Assembly (NCBI GenBank): GCA_003427395.1
Contig: BFEA01000402.1
Span: 1,384,430 to 1,409,215 of the forward strand
DNA length: 24,786 nt
Reading direction: 5' to 3'
Source of the DNA: Chara braunii
Taxonomy: Eukaryota > Streptophyta > Charophyceae > Charales > Characeae
In this document: in pieces, positions 11,202 to 20,456 of the stretch
Layout: each line of letters opens with the position of its first letter
How positions within the stretch are numbered: position 1 is the first letter of the stretch
The notes under the pieces: model-generated
What the model was told of the DNA's origin: nothing
The model's input: only the letters and a program-made list of their open reading frames with translations
Database searches by the model: none
Position numbers and translations under genes: made by a program

Positions 11202-12478
11202 TGAAAGCAAGAAAGTCCCACCGTGTCCAGATAAGCAGCATTGCACCAATATTACACCAATGGAGAATTGAAACACTGAAACCGAATGTCAATGAGAGCT
11301 TTACTCTCGTCCCCACCAACATATGTATCCAGGACCTCTCTCCCTACTTGGCGCTCGACGCCCAGGCTACTCCCTACACAGCTACTTCCTGCCTACGAAT
11401 TGACAACGCAACTGTTGACGTCAGCAGCCACTGAAGTACTTGAAGATGTCGACCAATGCAGACCATCGCCAATACCAGGTATGCGCCCTCACATCATCAA
11501 TCTCTTTCACTCTCTCCCTGTCCTTGTCTTCCTCCTACGTCTTCTCCCTTATGCACGAAAGACCATCACCACCTCCACTGGCTGTCCAAGCCAAGCCCTG
11601 GCTATGTAGGGCTGGCTATGGCGCTGCCCTCGGCAGCGCCCGCGCGCACTGCCTGGCAACTAGCGCTAGTGCCCAGCGCACAGCCGGCAAGCACACGCTC
11701 AAGCAGCGCTGCTGCATGCACTGCCTAGTGCCCGAATGCCTCCACCAGTGGCGAGCTCTTTCCTTAAGTTTATGGAAAGTGCCGGCCCAGTCTGCTCCCT
11801 GGCTGGGCCTCGTGTATTTCCAGTAGCTTCCAATCGGGCTAAAGTGTCTGCGCCCAGGCCCATTAAGACAGTGGCCTGGGACCGAAGTGGTTGAGCCTGC
11901 CCAACCACCCAGTAGTAAACGTGAGGTTCTCCCTGCTTCGCTTGTGCTCCTGGAAGAGCCTAGAAGGCTCAGGAATTATTTCTGATTCTCACGAGTATGG
12001 AGGATGTAACCAACTGGCGCATGGCAACTGTCTGGCGCCCACCAACCTTTGCCAACTTCGACGAACTCAGGCCATATTGAAATTCAGGGGGCCCGCCTTC
12101 ACTTAGGGCGGGATCATGCTTGCTGATAGGGCCCTACAGGGCATGCCAAGGAGCCAACTCGTAACAAGGCCTCGTCGAAGATCCATGCCCAGATGGGGTT
12201 TACAACAGGCTCTGCTTGGGCCCCTCAGCCTGGTCTCATAGCCCTATAAACAGGCATTGGCACATATTTGCAGGCCCGCCTTCACTTAGGGCGGGATCAT
12301 GCTTGCTGATAGGGCCCTACAGGGCATGCCAAGGAGCCAACTCGTAACAAGGCCTCGTCGAAGATCCATGCCCAGATGGGGTTTACAACAGGCTCTGCTT
12401 GGGCCCCTCAGCCTGGTCTCATAGCCCTATAAACAGGCATTGGCACATATTTGCAGGCCCGCCTTCACTTAGGGCGGG
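11202..12478 (-). mobile_element. Diverged LTR-like sequence related to the chromovirus LTRs
   Basis: By eye this aligns in order with both LTRs of the element at 13052-22579. Shared landmarks are the GGCGC...GCC hairpin (11350-11362), TGACGTCA (11416-11423), AGTGCCCGAATG (about 11727), a run near 11780 matching CCTAAATGGAAGTGGCC, and CCTTCACTTAGGGCGG (12095 onward). A start at TG 11202 is proposed because ATTGAAAGCAAGAAAG resembles the ATTGCAAGGAAG boundary of the right LTR. No internal coding region flanks it, so it is probably a solo LTR or remnant of a sister family. The 3' end is uncertain because the terminal part has been tandemly duplicated. Strand is by analogy with the full element. 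Confidence 0.6.
12091..12478 (+). repeat. 183-bp tandem repeat (2 full copies plus a 22-bp start)
   Basis: Units at 12091-12273 and 12274-12456 appear identical by eye and start with GCCCGCCTTCACTTAGGGCG. A third copy is cut off at 12478. The start of each unit can form a CCCGCC/GGCGGG hairpin, so the hairpin is present three times and sits exactly at the junctions. Confidence 0.93.
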
Positions 12479-13051
12479 CACGGCACTTTCAGACACTGCT
12501 GAGGAACTAAATCCTCGCAGTAGGGATGAGATGGGGATGGGTAATGAGATGGAAGACCTAGGTGAGCATTCTCAGCAGAACAGCTGCTGCCACAGTGGCC
12601 GGCATTAACCATCCACACCCAGAAACACAGTCTCGACAACTGGTGGAGTGTCAGTTGCAGGCCACGGCGAAAGAGCAACAGGTATTGCAGGGGAGCATAC
12701 ATTTTCCCCATGATGTTCACGGCTGGAAATGGACAAAATGATTCAAGGTGCGGACGGCGAGCACAGTCAGAAAAGGAGGAGCTGCCCTCTGCACACCCGG
12801 CTGCAGAACCCCCCTGGCATTCTAGTAATTTCGGCAGAAATAATGATGCCTGCAGGTGAGGGAGACAAAAATGTTGCAGTGAGGCTGGACCTAGGCTACC
12901 AGAGTGGCCCGAGATCACTTGCCCGGCCAGGCCAAAAAAGAAGTAATTTTTTTTTTTTAAATATATATATATCGTCACAAATAAGAAATGTGTTTTTAAT
13001 TATTATTTTTTTTTAATTCGGTAAAGGATTTAGAGGTGACCCTGAGGCAAA
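12479..13051. other. Unassigned spacer with poly-T/AT tract
   Basis: No gene is recognised. A T-rich run with (AT)n begins about 12947 (T12 then AAATATATATATAT) and ends with T-rich DNA near 13015. Open frames on both strands (12469-12978 minus, 12729-13016 plus) show no domain. The last four bases (CAAA, 13048-13051) are the left half of a proposed target-site duplication. Confidence 0.6.
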
Positions 13052-13767
13052 TGCAAGGAAGATGAGCAATAGTGAACTTTAGAAATCAAACAGCATCATA
13101 CACATGAGACCAGATAGTCGTGACCTCGAACCAATAGCAGAATTGCATCACGAGTTTCACCAAATAAGAGCACAGCAAAAGCTCATAATTGACAATGCTG
13201 GAATAGTCTCATCATCATCAACGAAGAACCAATGTTGATATCCTATCTGGCGCTCGGCGCCCAGACTATGAATGGCAGATCCTATCTAGCCTAGACTACA
13301 ATGCCGCTGATGACGTCAACAGCTCCCCGAAGTACGAGCAGATCTCGGACAATGCCGTACGCTTCAAGCACCAGGTATGCCTCTCGTATCACTCACAATC
13401 TCGTTCCCCAACTCACAGATGCCACATGCACCCAAGGACCACCATGCGCCCCATCCAGCATACAGCAGCGCAGCTCGGCTATGGCTGCCTGCTCCTTCCA
13501 GCTCGCCCGTGAGCACGTGAGCCTCGCCAGCGTTAGGGCAGCAGCACTTGCGCAGCATGCAGCCAGTGCCCGAATGTCGAATGTGGGGGCTGGCCCTTTC
13601 CTAAATGGAAGTGGCCAGCCTGCTTGCGTGCAGCCTAGCTGCACTGGGCCCCTGCCCAGAAGCTTCCGGTAGGCGCAGGGAGGTTGAGCCTCAGACCAAA
13701 CGAATCAGGCCCGCTGTCTGAGTTGGGTCTATGCTGCGTATCTCGCCCAGGGCCTGACTTAGATATA

Positions 13768-13838
13768 GGCGAAGTAACATAAAGGTAATGTATTGGACTG
13801 CAAATCCACGAATGATGGTTCGAATCCGTCCTTAGCCT
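13768..13838 (+). tRNA. trnC: tRNA-Cys (GCA), mitochondrial type, in nuclear DNA
   Basis: A cloverleaf can be drawn. The acceptor GGCGAAG (13768-13774) pairs with CTTAGCC (13831-13837) except for a G-A mismatch at the fourth pair. The anticodon loop has GCA at 13800-13802 within TTGGACTGCAAATCC. The T-arm contains GGTTCGAATCC. The unpaired discriminator T at 13838 suits cysteine tRNAs. It lies at the left end of the mitochondrial insertion. The acceptor mismatch and nuclear location suggest a decaying copy, though an A-box/B-box transcript is not excluded. Confidence 0.85.
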
Positions 13839-13972
13839 ACTTACTCGGCAAGTTGACCAAGTTGAGTTTCTTAAGAGATTGATGTTGCCTGTTTAGAAGT
13901 GGATTGAAAAGTCAACAGTGTTTTGAACTTTTGTTCCATTTGTTGACATAAGACTGCTTGCACGGTTTGTTT

Positions 13973-14095
13973 GCAATTTGGTGCGCAGCGTGTAATCATA
14001 TCATTTATACATGATTCTCCAATCATTTGCGTANGCAATTTGGTGCGCAGCGTGTAATCATATCATTTATACATGATTCTCCAATCATTTGCGTA
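13973..14095 (+). repeat. 61-bp exact direct repeat around an N
   Basis: Bases 13973-14033 and 14035-14095 are identical, from GCAATTTGGTGCGCAG to ATCATTTGCGTA, with a single N at 14034 between them. The pattern is what results when two contig ends that really overlap are joined across a gap, so it is probably an assembly artefact rather than biology. Confidence 0.9.
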
Positions 14096-14224
14096 CTTGA
14101 ACGCAAACTAATACTACGTAATTCATGTTTTCTTTCGACTGGCCAGAGAGAGTCGTGACCAACGCCCAGAGAATATGTCGACGGGGGCGCAGCACTTCGT
14201 GTGTCCTCTTACGCACGGTGCACC

Positions 14225-14395
14225 ATAACCAAATAGTTGCTTCGCCAATGAAGGATTTCGTGCAACAGAATGAATCAAAGAACTAAACACGTCAGAATGA
14301 ATCAAAGAACTAAACACGTTTCCAATACCTACAGCGGCTCCAGCTAATGCGATTGTTGCACAGCCCGCTCCAATTAATTTTGCACCTTCTAACAT
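14225..14395 (-). pseudogene. atp9: atp9 (ATP synthase subunit c) 5' fragment of mitochondrial origin
   Basis: Subunit c forms the proton-carrying ring of mitochondrial F0. The minus-strand frame from ATG 14395 begins [11 protein letters not shown] and continues through the Gly/Ala-rich first membrane helix ([11 protein letters not shown]) and the loop [13 protein letters not shown], ending in similarity at about 14225. An upstream in-frame ATG (14401) adds only Met-Ala, so the usual start is preferred. Two oddities stand out. A 27-bp in-frame duplication (14266-14292 and 14293-14319) repeats nine residues in the VFSSLIHS part. The second helix, with the proton-binding carboxylate, is absent. 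After FGY the frame enters unrelated codons to a stop at 14123. A GTGCG motif shortly downstream could mark a group II intron 5' end, so the source gene may be split there. Confidence 0.85.
14266..14319 (-). repeat. 27-bp tandem duplication inside atp9
   Basis: Two exact adjacent copies of a unit that reads CAGAATGAATCAAAG... on the plus strand. It is in frame and adds nine residues to the loop side of the first helix. Confidence 0.95.
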
Positions 14396-14543
14396 AGCCA
14401 TCTTCTTTTTGTTTGTATCAAAACAAAGACCATTTATCGTTGATTACCCAAATCGCCGATTTTGTCAAAATCAATGCGGCAGAGGCTCGCCAGCACTTCC
14501 TTCGTTCGTGCCTTTGCCAATCCTCAGAAGCGGTGATATGATA

Positions 14544-14696
14544 TTATACGCGGCGTTTCTTAGGAGGACGACATCCGTTATGTGGCGTTGGAGTTACATC
14601 GCTAATCTTGGTTATAATAAGACCTCCTAATTGTAAACCACGTAAGGCCGAAGGCTTTCCATAACCTAAACCTTTGATTCTCACTTCAACTGAGAA
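14544..14696 (-). pseudogene. rps11: rps11 C-terminal fragment, mitochondrial type
   Basis: Ribosomal protein S11 of the small subunit. The minus frame ends in [12 protein letters not shown] followed by TAA (14546-14544). Upstream are [18 protein letters not shown] and [11 protein letters not shown], the conserved C-terminal third of S11. Similarity stops exactly where LTR sequence resumes (14697); the rest of the open frame to 14909 reads through the LTR. The wording fits plant mitochondrial rather than plastid S11, and the neighbour atp9 supports that. Confidence 0.88.
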
Positions 14697-14869
14697 GGCC
14701 AGGGCCTGGGCACCTTCAACCAACTGGCGCTGCGCAACTGCCTGAATTCCCCAGTTGCGTGGTGACCCCAAAATGGCCTGAAGGCCTCGGTCGTGCCTGC
14801 CTTCACTTAGGGCGGACGACTGTGTGGAAAATAGGGCCTGTAGGGCATATCGAGGCCCTGTGCCTCGCA

Positions 14870-14880
14870 TTCCCTCCTCC
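14870..14880 (-). promoter_or_regulatory. Polypurine tract (plus-strand primer) of the retrotransposon
   Basis: On the minus strand GGAGGAGGGAA directly precedes the TG start of the 3' LTR. This is the position and composition expected for the polypurine tract that primes second-strand synthesis. Confidence 0.75.
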
Positions 14881-14905
14881 ATACTTCGATAGTCCTCAAA
14901 CAAGT

Positions 14906-16871
14906 TCAATCTTCGATAATTTGGCGTTTTCCCTTTTGCAGAGTTTTCTCGTAGTCAGCGACGACCTGTGTAGCGGTCTGCATCAGTTCCTCCCATGTGA
15001 ACCATCTATCCTCCTTTGGATCAGTGTGATGTCTGAACCAAACCCTGTACTGCAGCTTCGGTTTCGAAGGACGTCCCCTGCCTGTCGGTCTTGGAACATG
15101 CATTTCCCTGTGGTCAACAATATCGTCGATGTCGAACTCTCCATCCATGGTTGGGGGCAGCATTGAGCCATGAGAGGGAAACTGATCTCTCTTTAAATGG
15201 TGCGAGCTTGGAGGCGTGGAAAACAGCGTAAGTGCGTAAGTAGCCAGGAATGCGAATAATATAAGAAGGGCCATCTGGATTGTCCCCAATGACATCCCAT
15301 GGTCCAAAGTACTGCGGCATGAGCTTGCGGGAGATCCCATGCTCCTGTCCCAGTTTTGAGGACTTAACCCAGACTCCTTCTCCTACCTGGAATGTAGATC
15401 GGCGACGGTGTTTGTTCTCTGACTCTATCATCATCGCCTGTGCTTTATGCATTTGCTCAACAGCCTGCTGCATCAGGCACTCGTACCGATAAGCAAACTC
15501 TAAGGTCCCTGGTGCAGCAGATGGCTGATTCTCAAGTAGTAGAAAGTCCAAAGGTAGTCTAGGCTTGAAAGTCAGTAGTAGGCTGTTCGGGCTCACTCCC
15601 GTAGCGCTGTGCACAGCGTTGTTGTACAGACTGGCGATGAGAGCAGGTTTCTCATCCCAGTCGACCTGATTTGGCTTGATGTAATGCCTCAGCACATTAC
15701 AGGTTTTGTACAACGCGGTTCAACTGCTCTGCCTGCCTAGCTTCTGGGTGACCGCCTGATGTCATTTGCAACTGCGTGCCCTATTCTTCAGCTGCAGCTT
15801 TCCACAGTTCACTGGTAAAACGCACATCCCGGTCACTAACTATAGACTTAGGCAGTCTGAAATCTCTGACCCAGTTCTCCTTGAACAACTTGATCACATG
15901 CTCACTTTTAGTTGTTGCAGGCATTGCAACTAACCTAGTGTACTTACTAAACCTATCCACAATGACATAGACGTAGCGCATTCCACTCTTGCTGGTGACC
16001 AGCGTATCCTTGAAATCCATGGACAAAGTCTCACCAGGCCTTGCCAGAATCGGAAGGGGCTTCAGCAGCCCAGGAGGAGCCTGTGTTCGTGGCTTGTCCC
16101 TTTGACAGACCTGACAAGTCTCCACGTACAGCTTAGTGTCTTTCATCATCGTGGGCCACCAAAACCTCTGCAACAAATTTGCTGCAGTCTTCTTGAAACC
16201 AAAATGGCCGGTGGCGTCATGACACTCTCCGAAAAATAAACTGCGCAAAGACTCCCTATCAGGCACACACAAACGTTTATTCCCATCCTTCTCAAGGAAC
16301 AGCAAGCCGTTGACCAACTCAAACTCGGCAGAAGTCATTTTGTCCTTCGCCTCGAGTCTGCGAATGATCTCAGACATAAACGGATCCTCGCGATAGGCTT
16401 CCACCATAGAACGAGTGACATCGTCTGCAAGCCTGAACTCAATGATCAGCGCACCAGAGAAGTCAGGCCTACGTGATAAGGCATCAACAACTTTGTTGTA
16501 CTCCCCCTTCAGATACTGGGGTTCCAAGTCATATTGTTCAATGACTTCGATCCAGCGCTTCAACGCATAAGAGAGCAGAGGCTGAGTTCTCATCCACTTC
16601 AAGGTCTGATGATCAGTCCTGATGATGAATAACCTTCCAAGGAGATAATGTCTCCAATGGGTCAGTGCCTTGTAAATTGCGTAGAGCTCCTTCTCATAGG
16701 TGGACTTAGCCAACTTTTGAGAGGGCATTTTTTGGACATGTACTCGACTGGCCTCGACTTTGGCCCCTCCTGCTGCGCTAGCACGACACCAATGCCATAT
16801 TGGCTGGCATCCATGGTTACTATGAACGGCTTGTCAGGATCAGGAAGTTTCAAGACCTCATGATGCGTCAA
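14906..16871 (-). pseudogene. pol C-terminal part: RNase H - integrase - chromodomain, broken
   Basis: RNase H begins near 16871 (TMDASQYGIG) and continues with YEKELYAI, IIRTDHQTLKW and VVDALSRRP, so its acidic residues look present. Integrase follows: an HHCC-type zinc region (GHFG...CQVCQ, about 16230-16095), then a core with MDFKD and SDRDVRFTS; the third acidic position falls in AEQLNRV near 15735. After the integrase C-terminal part (FHASKLAPF) a chromodomain is read in another frame at about 15140-14950, with EFDIDDIV, YRVWF and WEEL. Chromodomains of this class steer integration toward modified histones. Breaks: a frameshift at a T6 run (16728-16733, plus-strand numbering), TAG near 15781, frameshifts near 15735 and 15190, and a missing segment between RT and RNase H near 16880. 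Confidence 0.88.
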
Positions 16872-16884
16872 CGCACCTGTCTAT

Positions 16885-18664
16885 CTACTCCCATGGGGTG
16901 TCAAGGCGGGTCAGGTCAGTCAAAGGGGCGGCCACCATCCTATAGTTCTTAACAAAATTACGATAGTAGATGGTCATCCCTACGAAAGACCTCATCTTAG
17001 TCACAGACTGAGGACGCGGCCAGTCACGAATGCTGGCCGCCTGCGCGTCATCGGGCTTCAATCCCGCCGTGGATATCTCATGACCCAAGTACAAGATACG
17101 GGTACGGCCAAACTCGCACTTCTCATCGTTGATCTTGAACTTGTGTTGTCAAAGGAGACTAAGGACTTTGTCCAAATGAGCTACGTGCTCTTCGACAGTC
17201 CTACTAAAGATAAGTATGTTATCGTGGTACACGATGACAAACTTGTCCAAGTAGTCATGAAAGATCCGATTCATCGCGTGCTGAAAGGTGCTAGGAGCAT
17301 TAAAAAGGCCGAAAGGCATCACCACAAACTCGTACAGACCGTACCTGGTCTGGAATGCGGTTTTGTGTTGATCCTCGAGCCATATAGCAATCTGATGGTA
17401 TCTGGACTTCAGATTTATCTTACTGAAGTACCGACACCCTTGCACTCGATCTAACAAGTCGTCGATGCGCGGTAGGGGCTCTCGGTTCTTGACAGTGATG
17501 GCATTGAGGCGCCTATAGTCAATGCACATGTTCAGAGTGCCCCCTTCTTTGGTACGAATAGAACTGGAGAACCATAAGGAGAGATACTCGGCCAGATCCA
17601 ACCCTGCTCTACGAGTTCCTTGAGTTGTCGACGAAGCTCGTCTAGCTCGCCTGGAGACATTCGATAGATCCTACCCTTCGGGATGCTAGATCGTGGGATA
17701 ATCTCTATCGCGTGCACGACGTCCCTCTCAACAACCCCCGTAGGCTCTTCAAATAGATCAGGGTACTTGGCAACTACTCCCTCTATCTCCGGCGGCATTT
17801 TCACCAGCTCGTCTGCTGCAGAGAAATATACTAGATACATACCCTTCTCCAGATTTTCCTTTTTATCGTTATAGAACGCGGCCGCACACATGCATCTGTA
17901 GGACTCAATCAAACTACTAGCTTTGAACTTACGTAATCCGGAGGTCCCCCAACCAGGCAAAGTGTGTTTGACCACTTTTCGGTCCGAGTCAAACTGGGGG
18001 TGTACAACGGAGAGGTAGTACATACCTAACAAGATATCCATAGGGAGATCATCGCTCGCTGGGAACGAGACGCGATGTCTCAGTTCCCTCCCGCGTACGG
18101 GAAACAACACTCAACATCCTGGAGGTAGTCATTAACTACCATGCACTGTTTGTTGGCACAGGTCGACTCCACAGGTCCACTCCGGCGCTGCACTCGCCCC
18201 TGTAAGCGCAGTCTCTCAACGCACGCGCAACTAATGAAGTTCCTTGTTGAGCAGGTGTCATAATAGGCCCCGACCTTATGGCCGCCCATGACTACCTCGC
18301 CGACGAACATCTCTCCGTTAAGGGCTTTAACCAATGTCGTCCAAGAAGCTAGTGGGTCAGATCTAGACCACTCCTCCTCTAGCTCCGCTAAGGACTCAAA
18401 CACATTCATCGAACAGAGGCTTAATGGGTTTGAATGTGTTTGCGGGACGACGATGGAGTCAGTAGCTCGTGCCATCTCTCGGGATGGTGAGGGTGTGTCC
18501 ACCACCTCGACCCTAGGAGGAACAACTACTATTCTTACTGGCCCGACGCGTTTCCCAGAGCAGTGCCAGAACTGCTGGCCACATTGTTGCCAACGGGAGT
18601 GGAGGATCCCAACGCCTTCCCCATCGTAGGTGGGGTCTTTTCGGTCACCTTCTTCTTTCGGCAC
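16885..18664 (-). pseudogene. pol N-terminal part: aspartic protease - reverse transcriptase, broken
   Basis: The protease active-site loop reads YDTCSTRNFIS (Asp codon at 18259-18257), where DTG/DSG is normal; the Gly-to-Cys change should inactivate it. The LLGM flap-side motif is near 18020. RT starts with SIPKGRIYRMSP and SPYGSPVLFVPKK (about 17690-17545). After a frameshift in a G-run (about 17545) come CIDYRRLN, FSKINLKSRYHQI and VMPFGLFNAPSTFQ. Two catalytic Asp positions are Asn: N at 17415-17413, and the YxDD box reads YHDN (N at 17220-17218). A TGA at 17151-17149 interrupts the thumb, which resumes with CEFG and LGHEIS. A TAG ends the segment at about 16885. The pol frame is -1 relative to the gag C-terminal frame it overlaps (18535-18664), which could be a programmed shift or decay. 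Confidence 0.88.
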
Positions 18665-20456
18665 TTGAACTGGTTATGGCCATATTGGCCGCAACGGATA
18701 CAAGCCTGCCGCGTGTACCGATCTCTCCACACGTCCTCACTAAGACCCACTTTCTCCCATGGAGGAACATTGGGGTCAACTTGACTCCTAGACCGGGAAC
18801 CTCCACGGCGTCTACCGGTCGCCTTACCTTTTTGAGCTACGACAACGACTACTCCACCCCCTGAAGCTTCTACGCTGCCAGCCTCTGAACCATCGTTGTC
18901 AACGAAGATGATGCGTCCCTTCGTTCCAGTTGAGAGGCAATGATTTTTTCCTACCATCCGTCGTGGGGGTCTGACCATGCCCTATCTTTACTTCAAGGTC
19001 TAGGGCCTTCTTGCTAAACGAGGGAAAGTTGTGCATGTTGATGTTGGCCTCACCTGCCAACTGATTCCTGAGAGGCATGGGAAAGCATCTCAGGTAGGAG
19101 ATGAGTAAGACCTGGGGGTCATAGCGCACCCCCGGGACACAGATCAGACGCTCTACTGCGTCAGTGGCCTCTCTTACTGACTTAAACTGCCTAGTATGCA
19201 GTGTCCGGATCGCGGCAGTAGCCTTTTGGGCCTCCTAAGGATCATGCCACCTGTCTTCCACCAACTTGAGGAAGTCATCCAGCTCCTGGGTGACTGCCCA
19301 AGCACGAAAGCCATGACCGTACCCCTGTAGCTGCACTAAACCACTCAACCATCTTGTTGCACTCCTCTCTAGATAGGAGGCAGCCACAAGCACTTCCTCG
19401 TGCGGCAAGGTAAGTTTGCACTTGACATAGACAGGCACTGCCCTCAACCATGTGTCGAGGTCTTCGCCCCTCTTATCCCCTGTAAAGGGTTTAGGAGCGG
19501 CGATGGCCGTCTTTGGAACCCACTAACTTTGTCCCGTTACCTGCACCATTCCGAGTTGTGGACCCTGTGGTGCAGGCTGCTGCACTAGCTGCTGTTGGGG
19601 TTGTGTACCCTGCGGCTGTGCAGGCTGCGAGACAGAAGGTTGCCCACTTATGGCAACCTGCGACGGAGGTTGGGAAAACATTGTCTGTACAAGAACCTGT
19701 ACACTAGGACCTGCCGAGAACCCTCCTGCTAACGGCATACCCAGGGAAACGGTTTGGACCGATGTTGGGGAGACAAATGGGGATACCCCAGTCACCGGTG
19801 GGACAAAAGGAGGAGGATGTACAATGGGCCAGGCACCGGGCCCGGACGACAATGGACCTGCCTGCGCTCGCCCGACCAGCAAGGCCAGACTCTGCTGAAT
19901 GTTTTGAAGGAGAGCCGTGTGGTGGTCCTGCATCTCTACAACACCTAGCAGGGTTGTCGCAACGTCCTCACATCGTCATCCATGTGCGTCAAGTCCATCT
20001 CCTCTAACGCGCTAATGTCCGCTTGTCTCTGCTGCATCCTGACTCTTCTTCTAATCATATTTTCTTTCTCCGCTTTTATCTCTCCTAAGGCCTTATGTAG
20101 CTGTGCCTCCTGCAGTGCTGCCTGCTGTATGGCGATCTAGTCAACACTAATGGCTGGCTTGCCATGACGCCAGTGGACTGACTCAGGGTCTGCTCGACCG
20201 TTGACCCTACGGCCCCTGAACTGCTAGCCTGGGAACTCTGCTGCACAGCAGTTGCCATGGCTGTTGAAGTTGCGGCTTCGCTTGCGAATGCCCTGATGGC
20301 CTCTGCTGCCCTAGCTCTCCGCTGCTGCTGCTGCCTCTCCCTTTGCTGGCGGAACAACAACCTATCACCCTCGGGTCCTAATGGCACGTGGGCAATTGGG
20401 CGTCTAGCCGATTGCAAGATCCGGTCGTCCTCAGTAGTGGTATTCCTATCGCTCAT
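18535..20456 (-). pseudogene. gag (capsid/nucleocapsid), broken
   Basis: The start is placed at ATG 20456 (MSDRNTTTEDDR). The N-terminal part is Gln/Ala/Arg-rich and likely coiled, then a Gln/Pro-rich linker (19933-19523). A capsid-like region follows (PFTGDKRGEDLDTWL, about 19490, to the NQLAGEANINMHNF region at about 19035). The C-terminal part is basic, with a Cys-X2-Cys-X4-His-X4-Cys zinc knuckle (CIRCGQYGHNQFKC, about 18705-18664) for RNA packaging. Frameshifts fall near 20160, 19945 and at an A-run near 18946, and TAG stops near 19525 and 19237. The frame closes with TAA just past the point where the protease frame opens. Confidence 0.82.

Larger units (their letters stand above)
13766..14696. 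other. Mitochondrial DNA insertion (NUMT): trnC - atp9 - rps11
   Basis: The stretch carries a tRNA-Cys gene on the plus strand, then an atp9 5' part and an rps11 3' part on the minus strand, all of plant mitochondrial type. It lies inside the left LTR. The right LTR has 14 bp (22393-22406) in its place, so the event replaced a few bases, as end-joining repair does. It postdates integration of the retrotransposon. One unresolved base (14034) sits inside. Confidence 0.85.
13052..14869 (-). repeat. 3' LTR (left), split by a mitochondrial insertion
   Basis: Two LTR segments, 13052-13765 and 14697-14869, align collinearly with the right LTR. They are separated by foreign DNA (13766-14696). Relative to the right LTR this copy also lacks 34 bp near 13710, between GCCC microhomologies. 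It ends CTCGCA, next to the polypurine-like tract. An open frame (13301-13672 plus) is matched in the other LTR only because the two LTRs are copies of each other. Confidence 0.9.

Noticed and set aside
12091-12478. CRISPR-like array
   Set aside because: These are only two identical 183-bp units with no unique spacers, in a plant-type genome; it is a tandem duplication.
13301-13672. 123-codon frame present in both LTRs (also 21894-22265)
   Set aside because: The LTRs are copies of one sequence, so a shared frame is not independent evidence. It is antisense to the element, has no domain, and is not kept in the diverged copy near 11350.
14544-14696. Plastid rps11
   Set aside because: The residues before DVTP ([14 protein letters not shown]) and the neighbouring atp9 fit the mitochondrial gene better.
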